A DNA stretch of 13,778 bases from DATEJJ01 sp039649115 (GTDB lineage Bacteria > Actinomycetota > Actinomycetes > Mycobacteriales > Micromonosporaceae). Where the stretch lies: positions 1-13,778 of the forward strand of contig JBBWZQ010000168.1 in the NCBI GenBank assembly GCA_039649115.1, given 5' to 3'. Both the position numbers and the translations under genes were made by a program. The notes below the pieces were generated by a model. It was given only the letters and a program-made list of their open reading frames with translations. It was not told the DNA's origin and did not search any database. Numbering within the stretch: the stretch's first letter is position 1; the number at the start of each line of letters is the position of its first letter. This document shows positions 1 through 7,225 of this stretch, piece by piece.

Positions 1-2
1 CG

Positions 3-197
3 GGCGTGGAGAAGGTCTTCGCCATGCAGGCCGGTCGCGAGATCCGGGTGATGGTCAAGCCCGAGGACGTCGACGACATCGGCGCCGCGATCCTGGCCCG
101 TGACGTGGCCAAGCAGATCGAGGAGGAGCTGACCTACCCGGGCCAGATCCGGGTCACGGTGGTGCGCGAGTCGCGCATCACCGAGATCGCCCGCTGA
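3..197 (+). CDS. rny: Ribonuclease Y, C-terminal end (5' truncated by window)
   Basis: Only the last 64 codons are present; the frame is open from base 3 to the TGA at 195-197. The residues (FAMQAGREIRVMV, then ARDVAKQIEEEL, YPGQIRVTV and a final R-rich stretch) match the conserved C-terminus of RNase Y (YmdA family). RNase Y is a membrane-anchored endoribonuclease with KH and HD domains that starts mRNA decay. Its transmembrane, KH and catalytic HD parts lie upstream of the window, so integrity cannot be judged. Location just before miaB on the same strand is common in Actinobacteria. The family assignment is confident because this terminal segment is highly conserved; no start site can be given. 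Confidence 0.9.
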   Translation, partial: GVEKVFAMQAGREIRVMVKPEDVDDIGAAILARDVAKQIEEELTYPGQIRVTVVRESRITEIAR

Positions 198-234
198 CCA
201 GCAGGTCAGCTCACGCCGGCCGTCGAGGCGTGGG
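193..234 (+). terminator. Tandem hairpins at the 3' end of rny
   Basis: GCTGACC at 193-199 pairs perfectly with GGTCAGC at 204-210 around an AGCA loop; the rny stop codon lies inside the left arm. A second stem follows directly: CTCACGCC (210-217) with GGCGTGGG (227-234), one G-U pair, 9-nt loop. The stems share base 210, so they compete at that point. There is no T-tract, which is usual for high-GC actinobacterial terminators. It probably ends the rny transcript or protects its 3' end before the miaB promoter. Confidence 0.45.
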
Positions 235-285
235 TGCGGGCGGGTCCGGCGGCGGCGCGGCGTCCACCGGCTGAGCCGGGACCGC

Positions 286-291
286 TACCCT
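286..291 (+). promoter_or_regulatory. Candidate -10 element for leaderless miaB transcript
   Basis: TACCCT fits the actinobacterial TANNNT -10 pattern and is followed by exactly 6 nt before the GTG start at 298, so transcription would begin at the start codon. No Shine-Dalgarno-like purine run precedes the GTG, which fits a leaderless mRNA. No good -35 was seen. The same geometry occurs before the gene at 3298. Inference from spacing only. Confidence 0.4.
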
Positions 292-297
292 TGGTGC

Positions 298-1755
298 GTG
301 CCGAAGAGCTACAAGGTCGTGACGTACGGCTGCCAGATGAACGTCCACGACTCCGAGCGCATCTCCGGGCTGCTGGAGGGCGCGGGGTACGTGCGGGCGC
401 AGGACGCCGAGGCGGCGGACGTCGTCGTGTTCAACACCTGTGCGGTACGCGAGAACGCGGACAACCGGCTCTACGGCAACCTCGGGCAGCTGCGCCCGAC
501 CAAGCTGGCACATCCGGGCATGCAGATCGCGGTCGGCGGCTGCCTGGCGCAGAAGGATCGCGGCGAGATCCTCAGGAAGGCACCCTGGGTCGACGTGGTC
601 TTCGGTACCCACAACATCGGCTCGCTGCCGGTGCTGCTGGAGCGCGCCCGGCACAACGACGAGGCGCAGCTGGAGATCCTCGAGTCGCTGGAGGTCTTCC
701 CGTCCACGCTGCCGACCCGCCGCGAGTCCAGCTACGCGGGCTGGGTGTCGATCTCGGTCGGCTGCAACAACACCTGCACGTTCTGCATCGTCCCCTCGTT
801 GCGGGGGCGGGAGAAGGACCGCCGGCCGGGCGACATCCTCGCCGAGGTACGGGCGCTGGCGGCCGGGGGCGTGCTCGAGGTGACGCTGCTCGGGCAGAAC
901 GTGAACTCCTACGGGGTGGAGTTCGGCGACCGGTACGCCTTCGGCAAGCTGCTGCGGGCGTGCGGCCAGATCGATGGGCTGGAGCGGGTACGGTTCACCA
1001 GCCCGCACCCCAAGGACTTCACCGACGACGTGATCGACGCGATGGCGCAGACGGCGAACGTGTGCCACCAGTTGCACATGCCGCTGCAGTCCGGCTCGGA
1101 CCCGGTGCTGCGGGAGATGCGGCGCAGCTACCGGCGCGAGCGGTACCTCGGGATCATCCAGAAGGTACGCGCCGCGATGCCGGACGCCGCGATCACCACG
1201 GACATCATCGTCGGCTTCCCGGGGGAGACCGAGGCGGACTTCGCGCAGACGCTGGAGGTGGTGCGGGAGGCGCGGTTCGCCGCGGCGTTCACATTCCAGT
1301 ACTCCAAGCGTCCGGGTACCCCGGCATCCACCATGGACGGACAGGTGCCGCGGGAGGTGGTGCGCGAGCGCTACGACCGGCTGGTGTCCACTGTGGAGGA
1401 TGTTGCCTGGGCGGAGAACAAGCGTCTGGTCGGCCGCGAGGTCGAGGTGCTGGTAGCCCTCGGCGAGGGACGCAAGGACGGTGCCACGGGCCGTCTCTCA
1501 GGCCGCGCGCGAGACGGCCGGCTGGTGCACTTCGCGACCGGTGGACGGGACATCCGGCCGGGGGACGTCGTCACGACGACGGTCACCTACGCGGCGCCGC
1601 ACCATCTCAACGCCGATGCGCCGCCGACCTCCCACCGGCGCACCAGGGCCGGGGACGCGGCTGCCGTCCGTACCCCCGGAATGCTCATCGGAATGCCCAC
1701 CATCGGTGCGCCGCCGGCGGCGCCGGCACCCGCGGGTGCCTGCGCGCATTCCTGA
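298..1755 (+). CDS. miaB: tRNA-2-methylthio-N6-dimethylallyladenosine synthase MiaB
   Basis: A 485-residue radical-SAM methylthiotransferase that adds the 2-methylthio group to N6-isopentenyladenosine at position 37 of tRNAs reading UNN codons. It acts after MiaA, whose gene lies at 3996. The N-terminal UPF0004 domain carries the three cysteines of the auxiliary [4Fe-4S] cluster: C12 (YGCQMN), C48 (NTCAVRENA) and C82 (GGCLAQ). The radical-SAM motif is C156-x3-C160-x2-C163 (VGCNNTCTFC), followed by IVPSLRGRE. A TRAM tRNA-binding domain covers about 375-435. The last roughly 50 residues are an Ala/Pro-rich extension beyond the TRAM domain. GTG 298 is chosen because the next in-frame ATG falls after C12 and would remove the first cluster ligand. 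All catalytic residues are present. Confidence 0.97.
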   Translation: MPKSYKVVTYGCQMNVHDSERISGLLEGAGYVRAQDAEAADVVVFNTCAVRENADNRLYGNLGQLRPTKLAHPGMQIAVGGCLAQKDRGEILRKAPWVDVVFGTHNIGSLPVLLERARHNDEAQLEILESLEVFPSTLPTRRESSYAGWVSISVGCNNTCTFCIVPSLRGREKDRRPGDILAEVRALAAGGVLEVTLLGQNVNSYGVEFGDRYAFGKLLRACGQIDGLERVRFTSPHPKDFTDDVIDAMAQTANVCHQLHMPLQSGSDPVLREMRRSYRRERYLGIIQKVRAAMPDAAITTDIIVGFPGETEADFAQTLEVVREARFAAAFTFQYSKRPGTPASTMDGQVPREVVRERYDRLVSTVEDVAWAENKRLVGREVEVLVALGEGRKDGATGRLSGRARDGRLVHFATGGRDIRPGDVVTTTVTYAAPHHLNADAPPTSHRRTRAGDAAAVRTPGMLIGMPTIGAPPAAPAPAGACAHS

Positions 1756-1769
1756 GGCTAAATGACCGC

Positions 1770-1797
1770 CGGCGCCGTTACAGCGGAAACGGCGCCG
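1770..1797. terminator. Bidirectional hairpin between convergent miaB and DUF349 gene
   Basis: A perfect 10-bp inverted repeat: CGGCGCCGTT (1770-1779) and AACGGCGCCG (1788-1797), with an 8-nt loop. It lies 15 bp after the miaB stop and 20 bp beyond the stop of the convergent gene ending at 1817, so it can serve both strands. No T-run follows on either strand. Confidence 0.65.
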
Positions 1798-1816
1798 ACG
1801 ACCTCTATGTGGTGAA

Positions 1817-3031
1817 TCAGTTGGTGTGCTCAGCCAATTGGAGGAATTGCCGCTTGGCGTCGAGCGCCTCCTGCGCCTCGCGGATCCGCTTGCCGTCGCC
1901 GGCGGCCTGCGCCCGCTGCAGCCGGGCCTCCGCCTCGGCGACCTGCTCGCGCATCTGGGTCAGCAGCGGGTTCTCCGACGGGGTGGTGCGCCGCCAGGCA
2001 ACGTCCATCGCGGCGCGCACGCGCTCCTCCACCGCGCGCATCCGGCGTTCGAGCCCGCCGGACACCTCGCGCGGGATGCGCCCGGTGTCGTGCCACTGGC
2101 CCTGGATCTCGCGGAGCCTGGCCTGCGCGGCGCGCGCGTCGGCGTCCACGTCCAGCGCCTCGGCCTGCGCCAGCAGCTCGTGCCGGCGGTCCAGGCTGGC
2201 CTTCTGCTCGGCGTCGCGGGCGGAGAAGACCTCGCTGCGCCGGGCGAAGAAGGCGTCCTGCGCGGCCCGGAACCGCTCCCACAGCCGCTGCTCGACCTCC
2301 TTCGAGGCGCGCGGGGCGGTCTTCCACTCGGCCATCAGCTCCTTGAGCCGGTTGGCCGTCGCCGCCCAGTCGACCGACTCCGACAGCGTCTCGGCCTCGG
2401 TGACCAGCTCCTCCTTGCGCCCCTGCGCCTGCTTGCGGCTGGCGTCAAGGGTGGCGAAGTGGGCGCCGCGCCGGCGGGTGAACCCGTCGCGCGCGGTGGC
2501 GTAGCGCTTCCACAGCTCGCCGTCGGTCTTGCGGTCGACCCCGCGGATGGTCTTCCACTCGTCGAGGATCTCCTTGAACCGGTCGCCGGCCGCCTTCCAG
2601 CTGGTGGACTCGGCGGCCATCTTCTCGGCCTCCTCGACCAGCGCGGTCTTGCGCGCCAGCGACTCGTTGCGGGCCGCCTCGCGCGCCGCGCGCGCCTCGC
2701 CGGCCTTCTCCTCGGCGACCGCGCTGAGCTTGTCCAGCCGCGCGGCCAGGCCGTCGATGTCGCCGACGACGTGCGCCTCGTCGAGGGTGCCGCGCAGCCG
2801 CCGGATGGTGGTGAGCGAATGTCCGGGATCCGCGGCGCCCGTGCCCATCCTGGTCTCCACGAGGTCGACCTCGGTCACCAGGTCCGCGAAGCGGCGGGCG
2901 AAGTGCGCCAGACCCTCTTCAGGGGTACCGGCCTGCCAGGAGCCGACGGCCCGCTCGCCGGCCGCGGTCTTGACGAACACCGTGCCGTCGGCGTCGACCC
3001 GGCCGAAGGTCGTCCAATCGATCTGGCTCAC
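1817..3031 (-). CDS. DUF349-repeat coiled-coil protein
   Basis: A 404-residue, highly charged, mostly helical protein. After an N-terminal region (SQIDWTTFGRVDADGTVFV, then GERAVGSWQAG) come about three tandem repeats of roughly 75 residues, near 125-199, 200-277 and 278-349. Each has a W-x-A/A-x-R-x-K-x-hydrophobic-x-x-W pattern (WKAAGDRFKEILDEWK; WAATANRLKELMAEWK; and a degenerate AAQARLREIQGQW) typical of DUF349. Residues about 351-404 form a further coiled coil. There is no signal peptide or membrane segment. The molecular function of the family is not established; I do not assign one. GTG 3031 is chosen because it is the N-terminus I recall for actinobacterial homologues and has a purine-rich GGAGCGGGGTGGG upstream. 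The frame is open further, with an alternative ATG at 3108. Opposite orientation to miaB resembles Rv2731 of M. tuberculosis. Confidence 0.88.
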   Translation of the reverse strand: MSQIDWTTFGRVDADGTVFVKTAAGERAVGSWQAGTPEEGLAHFARRFADLVTEVDLVETRMGTGAADPGHSLTTIRRLRGTLDEAHVVGDIDGLAARLDKLSAVAEEKAGEARAAREAARNESLARKTALVEEAEKMAAESTSWKAAGDRFKEILDEWKTIRGVDRKTDGELWKRYATARDGFTRRRGAHFATLDASRKQAQGRKEELVTEAETLSESVDWAATANRLKELMAEWKTAPRASKEVEQRLWERFRAAQDAFFARRSEVFSARDAEQKASLDRRHELLAQAEALDVDADARAAQARLREIQGQWHDTGRIPREVSGGLERRMRAVEERVRAAMDVAWRRTTPSENPLLTQMREQVAEAEARLQRAQAAGDGKRIREAQEALDAKRQFLQLAEHTN

Positions 3032-3102
3032 GCGCCCACCCCGCTCCGGTCGGCGGCCGCATGAGGCCCATTCGCACCGAGCCTCCTGATTCGCTCGCTC
3101 AT
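3028..3102 (-). CDS. Candidate 24-codon leader ORF overlapping the DUF349 gene start
   Basis: On the minus strand, ATG at 3102 opens a 24-codon frame beginning MSERIRRLGANG and ending in TGA at 3030-3028. That stop overlaps the GTG start of the DUF349 gene in the arrangement GTGA. GAGGA lies 6 nt upstream of the ATG, a good ribosome-binding site. The layout suggests translation of a short peptide that feeds ribosomes onto the DUF349 start. The same DNA is also open in the DUF349 frame, so a 26-residue N-terminal extension from ATG 3108 is the competing reading. I have a vague, unverified memory of similar short leader sequences before other genes in Micromonosporaceae. Confidence 0.4.
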   Translation of the reverse strand: MSERIRRLGANGPHAAADRSGVGA

Positions 3103-3125
3103 GTGCCATCCTCGTTTTCCCGACC

Positions 3126-3145
3126 CCGCCGGACGTCTCCGGCGG
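3126..3145. repeat. Perfect inverted repeat in the divergent DUF349 / LigB-like intergenic region
   Basis: CCGCCGGA (3126-3133) and TCCGGCGG (3138-3145) form an 8-bp perfect stem around CGTC. It lies about 24 bp upstream of the leader ORF on the minus strand and 150 bp before the plus-strand gene at 3298. It could be an operator or a 5'-UTR hairpin. The rest of 3146-3285 shows no feature I can support. Confidence 0.3.
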
Positions 3146-3285
3146 CGCCGCCACAAGCGCAGTGAGTTTCTCCCGGCATTGTCACAGGTCTGCCCCGGTA
3201 CTCGTCGAGCGCCTGGGGACGACCGTGACCATACGGTGTCCTGGCGGGCGCCGCAGGGTGATCACTCCAGTCCGCTGCGCCCGGT

Positions 3286-3291
3286 TACGGT
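3286..3291 (+). promoter_or_regulatory. Candidate -10 element for leaderless transcript of the LigB-like operon
   Basis: TACGGT matches TANNNT and stands exactly 6 nt before the GTG start at 3298, the same spacing as before miaB. No Shine-Dalgarno sequence is present between them. No convincing -35 was found. Confidence 0.4.
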
Positions 3292-3297
3292 TGATCC

Positions 3298-3999
3298 GTG
3301 CCCCTCGTCGCCGCCGCGCTCTGTCCACACCCCCCGGTGCTCGTACCGGAGCTGGCCGTGGGCGCCGCGCGCGAGCTGGACGACCTGCGCACGGCGGGTG
3401 ACGCGGCGGTCGCCGCGCTGCTCGCGGCGCGGCCCCGCCTGCTCGTGGTCCTGGGCTCCGGGCCCGCCTCCACCGAATACTTCCACCCCTTCCGGGCGTC
3501 GTTCGCCGGCTTCGGGATTCCGGTCGAGTTGCGGGTGGGGTCCGGCGAGCCGGGTGGCCCGGCGCTGCCGCTGAGCCTTGCCATGGGCATGTGGCTGCTG
3601 CACCGGGCCGGGTCCACGGCCGCCACGCTCGTGGCGGAGACGATCGCGACCGGCGCGCCGGTCGAGGAGTGCGTCGAGGTCGGCGAGCGGTACGCCCGGC
3701 AGCCGGCCCCGGTGGGTCTCCTCGTGATGGGGGACGGTTCGGCCCGCCGGTCGGAGAAGGCGCCCGGATACCTGGACCCGCGCGCCGAGGAGTTCGACGC
3801 CACGGTGACCAAGGCGCTGGCCGGCGTGGACACCTCGGCGCTGCTCGCCCTCGACCCGGGGCTCGCCGCCGAGCTGATGGTCGCCGGCCGCGCACCCTGG
3901 CAGGTGCTGGCCGCCGCGGCGCACCCGGGCCTGTCCGGCGAGGTCTTGTACGACGCGGCCCCGTACGGGGTCAACTACACGGTGGCGGTCTGGCGGTGA
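3298..3999 (+). CDS. LigB/Memo-like (class III extradiol dioxygenase fold) protein of unknown function
   Basis: A 233-residue protein starting MPLVAAALCPHPPVLVPEL. The CPHPP motif with H11 is the first metal-ligand region of the class III extradiol dioxygenase B-subunit (LigB/Memo) superfamily. A second candidate ligand is H63 (EYFHPF). The later loop, which in true dioxygenases carries a conserved His (roughly GDLSHR), reads GDGSARRSEKAPGYLDPRAEEFD here, so that His is absent. The reaction is therefore unknown and dioxygenase activity is doubtful. No signal peptide or membrane segment. Its TGA overlaps the GTG start of miaA by 4 bases, so the two are probably translationally coupled. From memory, an equivalent gene (Rv2728c) precedes miaA in M. 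tuberculosis, suggesting a conserved association. GTG 3298 is the only start that keeps the CPHPP region in its usual N-terminal place. Confidence 0.8.
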   Translation: MPLVAAALCPHPPVLVPELAVGAARELDDLRTAGDAAVAALLAARPRLLVVLGSGPASTEYFHPFRASFAGFGIPVELRVGSGEPGGPALPLSLAMGMWLLHRAGSTAATLVAETIATGAPVEECVEVGERYARQPAPVGLLVMGDGSARRSEKAPGYLDPRAEEFDATVTKALAGVDTSALLALDPGLAAELMVAGRAPWQVLAAAAHPGLSGEVLYDAAPYGVNYTVAVWR

Positions 4000-4901
4000 G
4001 GGTGGTCGCGGTTGTCGGGCCGACCGCCGCCGGCAAGTCGGCGCTCGGGCTGGCGCTGGCGAAGGTGCTCGGCGGCGAGGTGGTCAACGCCGACTCGATG
4101 CAGCTGTACCGGGGCATGGACATCGGTACCGCGAAGCTCACGGAGGCCGAGCGGGAGGGGGTACCCCACCACGTCCTCGACATCTGGGACGTGACCGAAC
4201 CGGCGAGCGTGGCGCAGTACCAGCGCGCCGCCCGCGCCGCCATCGACGACATCCGCGCCCGCGGCCGTACCCCGCTGCTGGTCGGCGGCTCCGGCCTGTA
4301 CCTGCGGGCGGTGCTGGAGCGCTTCGAGTTCCCCGGTACCGACGCCGGCCTGCGCGCCGCGCTCGAGACGGAGCTGGCCCGGGTGGGCCCGCACCCCCTG
4401 CACGAGCGGCTCGCCGCCCGCGACCCGGGTGCCGCCGCGCGCATCCTGCCGTCCAACGGGCGGCGGATCGTCCGGGCCCTGGAGGTCGTGGAGCTGACCG
4501 GAGGCCCGTTCGAGGCCGCGCTGCCGGCCGACCCGGTGCCGTACTACGACGCGGTGCCGCTCGGCGTGGACCTCGACACGCGGGCGCTCGACGAGCGGAT
4601 AGCGGTACGGGTCGCCCGGATGTGGCGGCAGGGGCTGGTCGCGGAGGTACGCGCGCTCGCCGGCCGGGGACTGCGCGAGGGCCGCACCGCCAGCCGGGCG
4701 CTCGGGTACCAGCAGGTGCTGCGGTACCTCGCGGGTTCGGGTACCGAGGACGAGGCGGCCGCGCAGACGGTACGGGTGACCCGGCGCTTCGTGCGGCGGC
4801 AGCGCTCCTGGTTCCGCCGGGATCCGCGGATCCACTGGCTGGACGGGGACGCGACCGATCTGGTCGGGGCGGCCCTCGCGAGATGCCGGACAATGGTCTG
4901 A
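3996..4901 (+). CDS. miaA: tRNA dimethylallyltransferase MiaA
   Basis: A 301-residue protein of normal family length. It transfers the dimethylallyl group from DMAPP to N6 of A37 in tRNAs reading UNN codons, making the substrate for MiaB (gene at 298). The P-loop GPTAAGKS is at residues 8-15. NADSMQLYRGMDIGTAK begins at residue 31 and includes the catalytic Asp at 33. GGSGLY at 97-102 and a C-terminal RRQRSWFRRD (268-277) are further family signatures. GTG 3996 overlaps the stop of the preceding gene (GTGA) and places the P-loop seven residues from the N-terminus, as usual. The stop TGA overlaps the first base of the dapF ATG (TGATG). No anomaly seen. Confidence 0.96.
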   Translation: MRVVAVVGPTAAGKSALGLALAKVLGGEVVNADSMQLYRGMDIGTAKLTEAEREGVPHHVLDIWDVTEPASVAQYQRAARAAIDDIRARGRTPLLVGGSGLYLRAVLERFEFPGTDAGLRAALETELARVGPHPLHERLAARDPGAAARILPSNGRRIVRALEVVELTGGPFEAALPADPVPYYDAVPLGVDLDTRALDERIAVRVARMWRQGLVAEVRALAGRGLREGRTASRALGYQQVLRYLAGSGTEDEAAAQTVRVTRRFVRRQRSWFRRDPRIHWLDGDATDLVGAALARCRTMV

Positions 4902-5719
4902 TGCGTTTCGCGAAGGGCCACGGTACCGGCAACGACTTCGTCATCCTGCCCGATCCGGACGGCGAACTGGCCGTCACGCCCGCGCTGGTGCGCGCGCTGG
5001 CCGACCGGCGGTTCGGCATCGGCGGCGACGGGGTGCTGCGCGTGGTGCGCGCCGCCAAGCACCCGGAGGCGACCCGCTATGCCGCCGACGCCGAGTGGTT
5101 CATGGACTACCACAACGCCGACGGGTCGGTGGCCGAGATGTGCGGCAACGGGGTACGGGTCTTCGCCCGGTACCTGCGCGACACCGGCCTCGCCGATGCC
5201 GACGAGATCCCGCTCGCGACCCGGTCCGGGGTGGTGACCGCGGTCCTGTCGGGCGGCGAGGTCACCGTCGACATGGTGCCGCCGGTGCTCGGGCCGCCGT
5301 CGCGCGCCGTGCTGGCCGGTCGCGAGTACCCCGGAACCTCGTGTTCCGTGGGCAACCCGCATCTGGTCTGCCCGGTCGACGAGCTGTCCACAATGGACCT
5401 CTCCGCGCCGCCCGGGCTGGACCCGGCCGTCTTCCCCCACGGCGCCAATGTGGAGTTCACGACGGCCGGGGCACCGGTGGCGGGCGCCGACGGGCACGTG
5501 CACATGCGCGTCCACGAGCGGGGCTCGGCCGAGACGCTGTCCTGCGGGTCGGGTGCGTGCGCGGCGGCGGCGGTGGCGCTGCGCGACGCGGGGCTCCCGG
5601 CGGGCCGGGTCGCGGTCGACGTGCCGGGCGGCCGGCTGGTCGTCACGCTCGACGCGGTCCGCTGCCGGCTCACCGGCCCCGCCGTGATCGTCGCCCACGG
5701 CGAGATCAACCTCCCCTGA
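4901..5719 (+). CDS. dapF: Diaminopimelate epimerase
   Basis: A 272-residue enzyme that interconverts LL- and meso-diaminopimelate, the last step before meso-DAP enters lysine and peptidoglycan synthesis. It is PLP-independent and uses two cysteines. Both are present: C81 in EMCGNGVR and C215 in LSCGSGACA. Other signatures are GTGNDF (8-13), GIGGDG (39-44) and GNPH (151-154). ATG 4901 is chosen because it overlaps the miaA stop (TGATG) and gives the typical MRFAKGHGTGND start. An in-frame ATG at 4883 would add six residues. Last gene of the LigB-like/miaA/dapF operon, followed by a strong hairpin. Confidence 0.96.
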   Translation: MRFAKGHGTGNDFVILPDPDGELAVTPALVRALADRRFGIGGDGVLRVVRAAKHPEATRYAADAEWFMDYHNADGSVAEMCGNGVRVFARYLRDTGLADADEIPLATRSGVVTAVLSGGEVTVDMVPPVLGPPSRAVLAGREYPGTSCSVGNPHLVCPVDELSTMDLSAPPGLDPAVFPHGANVEFTTAGAPVAGADGHVHMRVHERGSAETLSCGSGACAAAAVALRDAGLPAGRVAVDVPGGRLVVTLDAVRCRLTGPAVIVAHGEINLP

Positions 5720-5731
5720 CGGCCCGAGATC

Positions 5732-5754
5732 CCGCAACTTCAGTGAAGTTGCGG
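5732..5754. terminator. Bidirectional hairpin between convergent dapF and malic enzyme
   Basis: CCGCAACTTC (5732-5741) and GAAGTTGCGG (5745-5754) are a perfect 10-bp inverted repeat with a 3-nt AGT loop (5 nt if the closing C-G pair opens). It starts 12 bp after the dapF stop. On the minus strand the stem is also the 3' end of the malic enzyme gene, encoding its last residues and the TGA at 5742-5740. No T-tract follows. Confidence 0.7.
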
Positions 5755-7164
5755 CCGGGGGGCGGGCGTGGCGGTCGCGGCTTCGCGGATGGCGGCGGCG
5801 ACCGCGGGAGCGACCCGGGCATCAAACACACTGGGTACGATCACCGAAGCGTTGATCTTGTTTTCGCCCACCACGTCCGCGATCGCGCGGGCGGCGGCGA
5901 GCGCCATGTCGGCGGTGAACAGGCGCGCCTGCGCGTCGAGCATGCCGCGGAAGACGCCGGGGAAGGCCAGCACGTTGTTGATCTGGTTGGGCTGGTCTGA
6001 GCGGCCGGTCGCCACGATCGTGGCGTACCGGCGCGCCTCCCGCGGGTCCACCTCCGGATCCGGGTTGGCCAACGCGAACACGATCGCGTTCTTGGCCATC
6101 TGCGCGATGTCCCCGCCGGTGAGCAGGTCGGGCGCGCTGACCCCGATGAACACGTCCGCGCCCCGGATGGCGCCGGCCAGGTCGCCCGAATAGCCTTCCT
6201 TGTTCGTGTTGTCCGCGAGCCACTGCCAGCTCGGGCTCAGGTCGGGCATGCCCCGGTGCAGCGCGCCGCGCCGGTCGTAGGCGATCACGTCCCCGACGCC
6301 CTGGCGCAGCAGCAGCTTCATGATGGCCGTACCCGCCGCTCCTGCTCCGGAGACGACGACCCGCACGTCGGGCAACTCCTTGCCCACGACGCGCAGGGCG
6401 TTGGTCAGCGCCGCGAGCACCACGATCGCGGTGCCGTGCTGGTCGTCGTGGAAGACCGGGATGTCCAGCATCTCGCGCAGCCGCGCCTCGATCTCGAAGC
6501 AGCGTGGCGCGGCGATGTCCTCCAGGTTGATCCCGCCGTACGCGGGCGCGATCGCCTTGACGATATGGATGATCTCCTCGGTGTCCTGCGTGTCGAGCAC
6601 GATCGGCCACGCGTCCACCCCGCCGAACCGCTTGAACAGCGCGGCCTTGCCCTCCATGACCGGAAGTGCGGCGGCCGGCCCGATGTTGCCCAGCCCGAGC
6701 ACCGCCGACCCGTCGGTCACCACCGCGATCGTGTTCCGCTTGATCGTCAACCGCCGCGCGTCGTCCGGGTTCTCCGCGATCGCGAGGCAGACCCGGGCGA
6801 CCCCCGGCGTGTACGCGCGGGACAGCTCGTCGCGGGTGCGCAGCGACACCTTCGGGGACACCTCGATCTTGCCGCCCAGATGCAGCAGGAATGTCCGGTC
6901 CGAGACCTTGCGCACCTCCACGCCCGGCAGGGCGTTGATCGCCGATACCACCGCATTGGCGTGGGCCGCGTCGGCGGTGTCGCAGGTGACGTCGGCGATC
7001 AGCGACACCGGGTCGGAGTCGACCACGTCGACGGCCGTGACAATGGCCGCGGCCTCGCCGACCGCCATGGTGAGCCGGCCGATGGCCGACGCGTCGGCGG
7101 GCAGCAGGACGCGGATGGTGATGGAGAAGCCAGCGCTGGGCAATGGTCGGGACACGCCCGCCAT
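5740..7164 (-). CDS. Malic enzyme with N-terminal ACT domain (probably NAD-dependent)
   Basis: A 474-residue enzyme for oxidative decarboxylation of malate to pyruvate. Residues about 14-85 look like an ACT ligand-binding domain, suggesting allosteric control, perhaps by an amino acid. The catalytic part has Y118 (AYTPGVA), K173 (MEGKAALF), metal ligands E215/D216 (NLEDI) and D240/D241 (HDDQHGT), a Rossmann GAGAAG at 273-278, and ANPDPE at 366-371. The sequence matches the Streptomyces NAD-malic enzyme I recall almost block for block. Cofactor choice is inferred from that resemblance and not proven here. ATG 7164 is used; a GTG three codons later is equally possible. It is divergent from hflX with 61 bp between the starts, in which I see no clear promoter. 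Its stop lies within the shared hairpin. Confidence 0.93.
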   Translation of the reverse strand: MAGVSRPLPSAGFSITIRVLLPADASAIGRLTMAVGEAAAIVTAVDVVDSDPVSLIADVTCDTADAAHANAVVSAINALPGVEVRKVSDRTFLLHLGGKIEVSPKVSLRTRDELSRAYTPGVARVCLAIAENPDDARRLTIKRNTIAVVTDGSAVLGLGNIGPAAALPVMEGKAALFKRFGGVDAWPIVLDTQDTEEIIHIVKAIAPAYGGINLEDIAAPRCFEIEARLREMLDIPVFHDDQHGTAIVVLAALTNALRVVGKELPDVRVVVSGAGAAGTAIMKLLLRQGVGDVIAYDRRGALHRGMPDLSPSWQWLADNTNKEGYSGDLAGAIRGADVFIGVSAPDLLTGGDIAQMAKNAIVFALANPDPEVDPREARRYATIVATGRSDQPNQINNVLAFPGVFRGMLDAQARLFTADMALAAARAIADVVGENKINASVIVPSVFDARVAPAVAAAIREAATATPAPRPQLH

Positions 7165-7225
7165 TGTCCGACGGGCCGGGAATGAAGGTGCATTCGGGCC
7201 GGTCCCGTGTCACGATCGAGGCAAC

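Noticed and set aside
234..2504. Long plus-strand frame of 756 codons across miaB and the DUF349 gene
   Set aside because: Low-complexity Arg/Ala/Gly-rich translation with no family features; it overlaps two well-supported genes in other frames. A typical high-GC shadow.
3032..3154. Upstream starts (3154 or 3108) for the DUF349 protein
   Set aside because: The added residues look unlike the conserved N-terminus that begins SQIDWTTFGRVDADG; GTG 3031 has a purine-rich site upstream. Not fully excluded.
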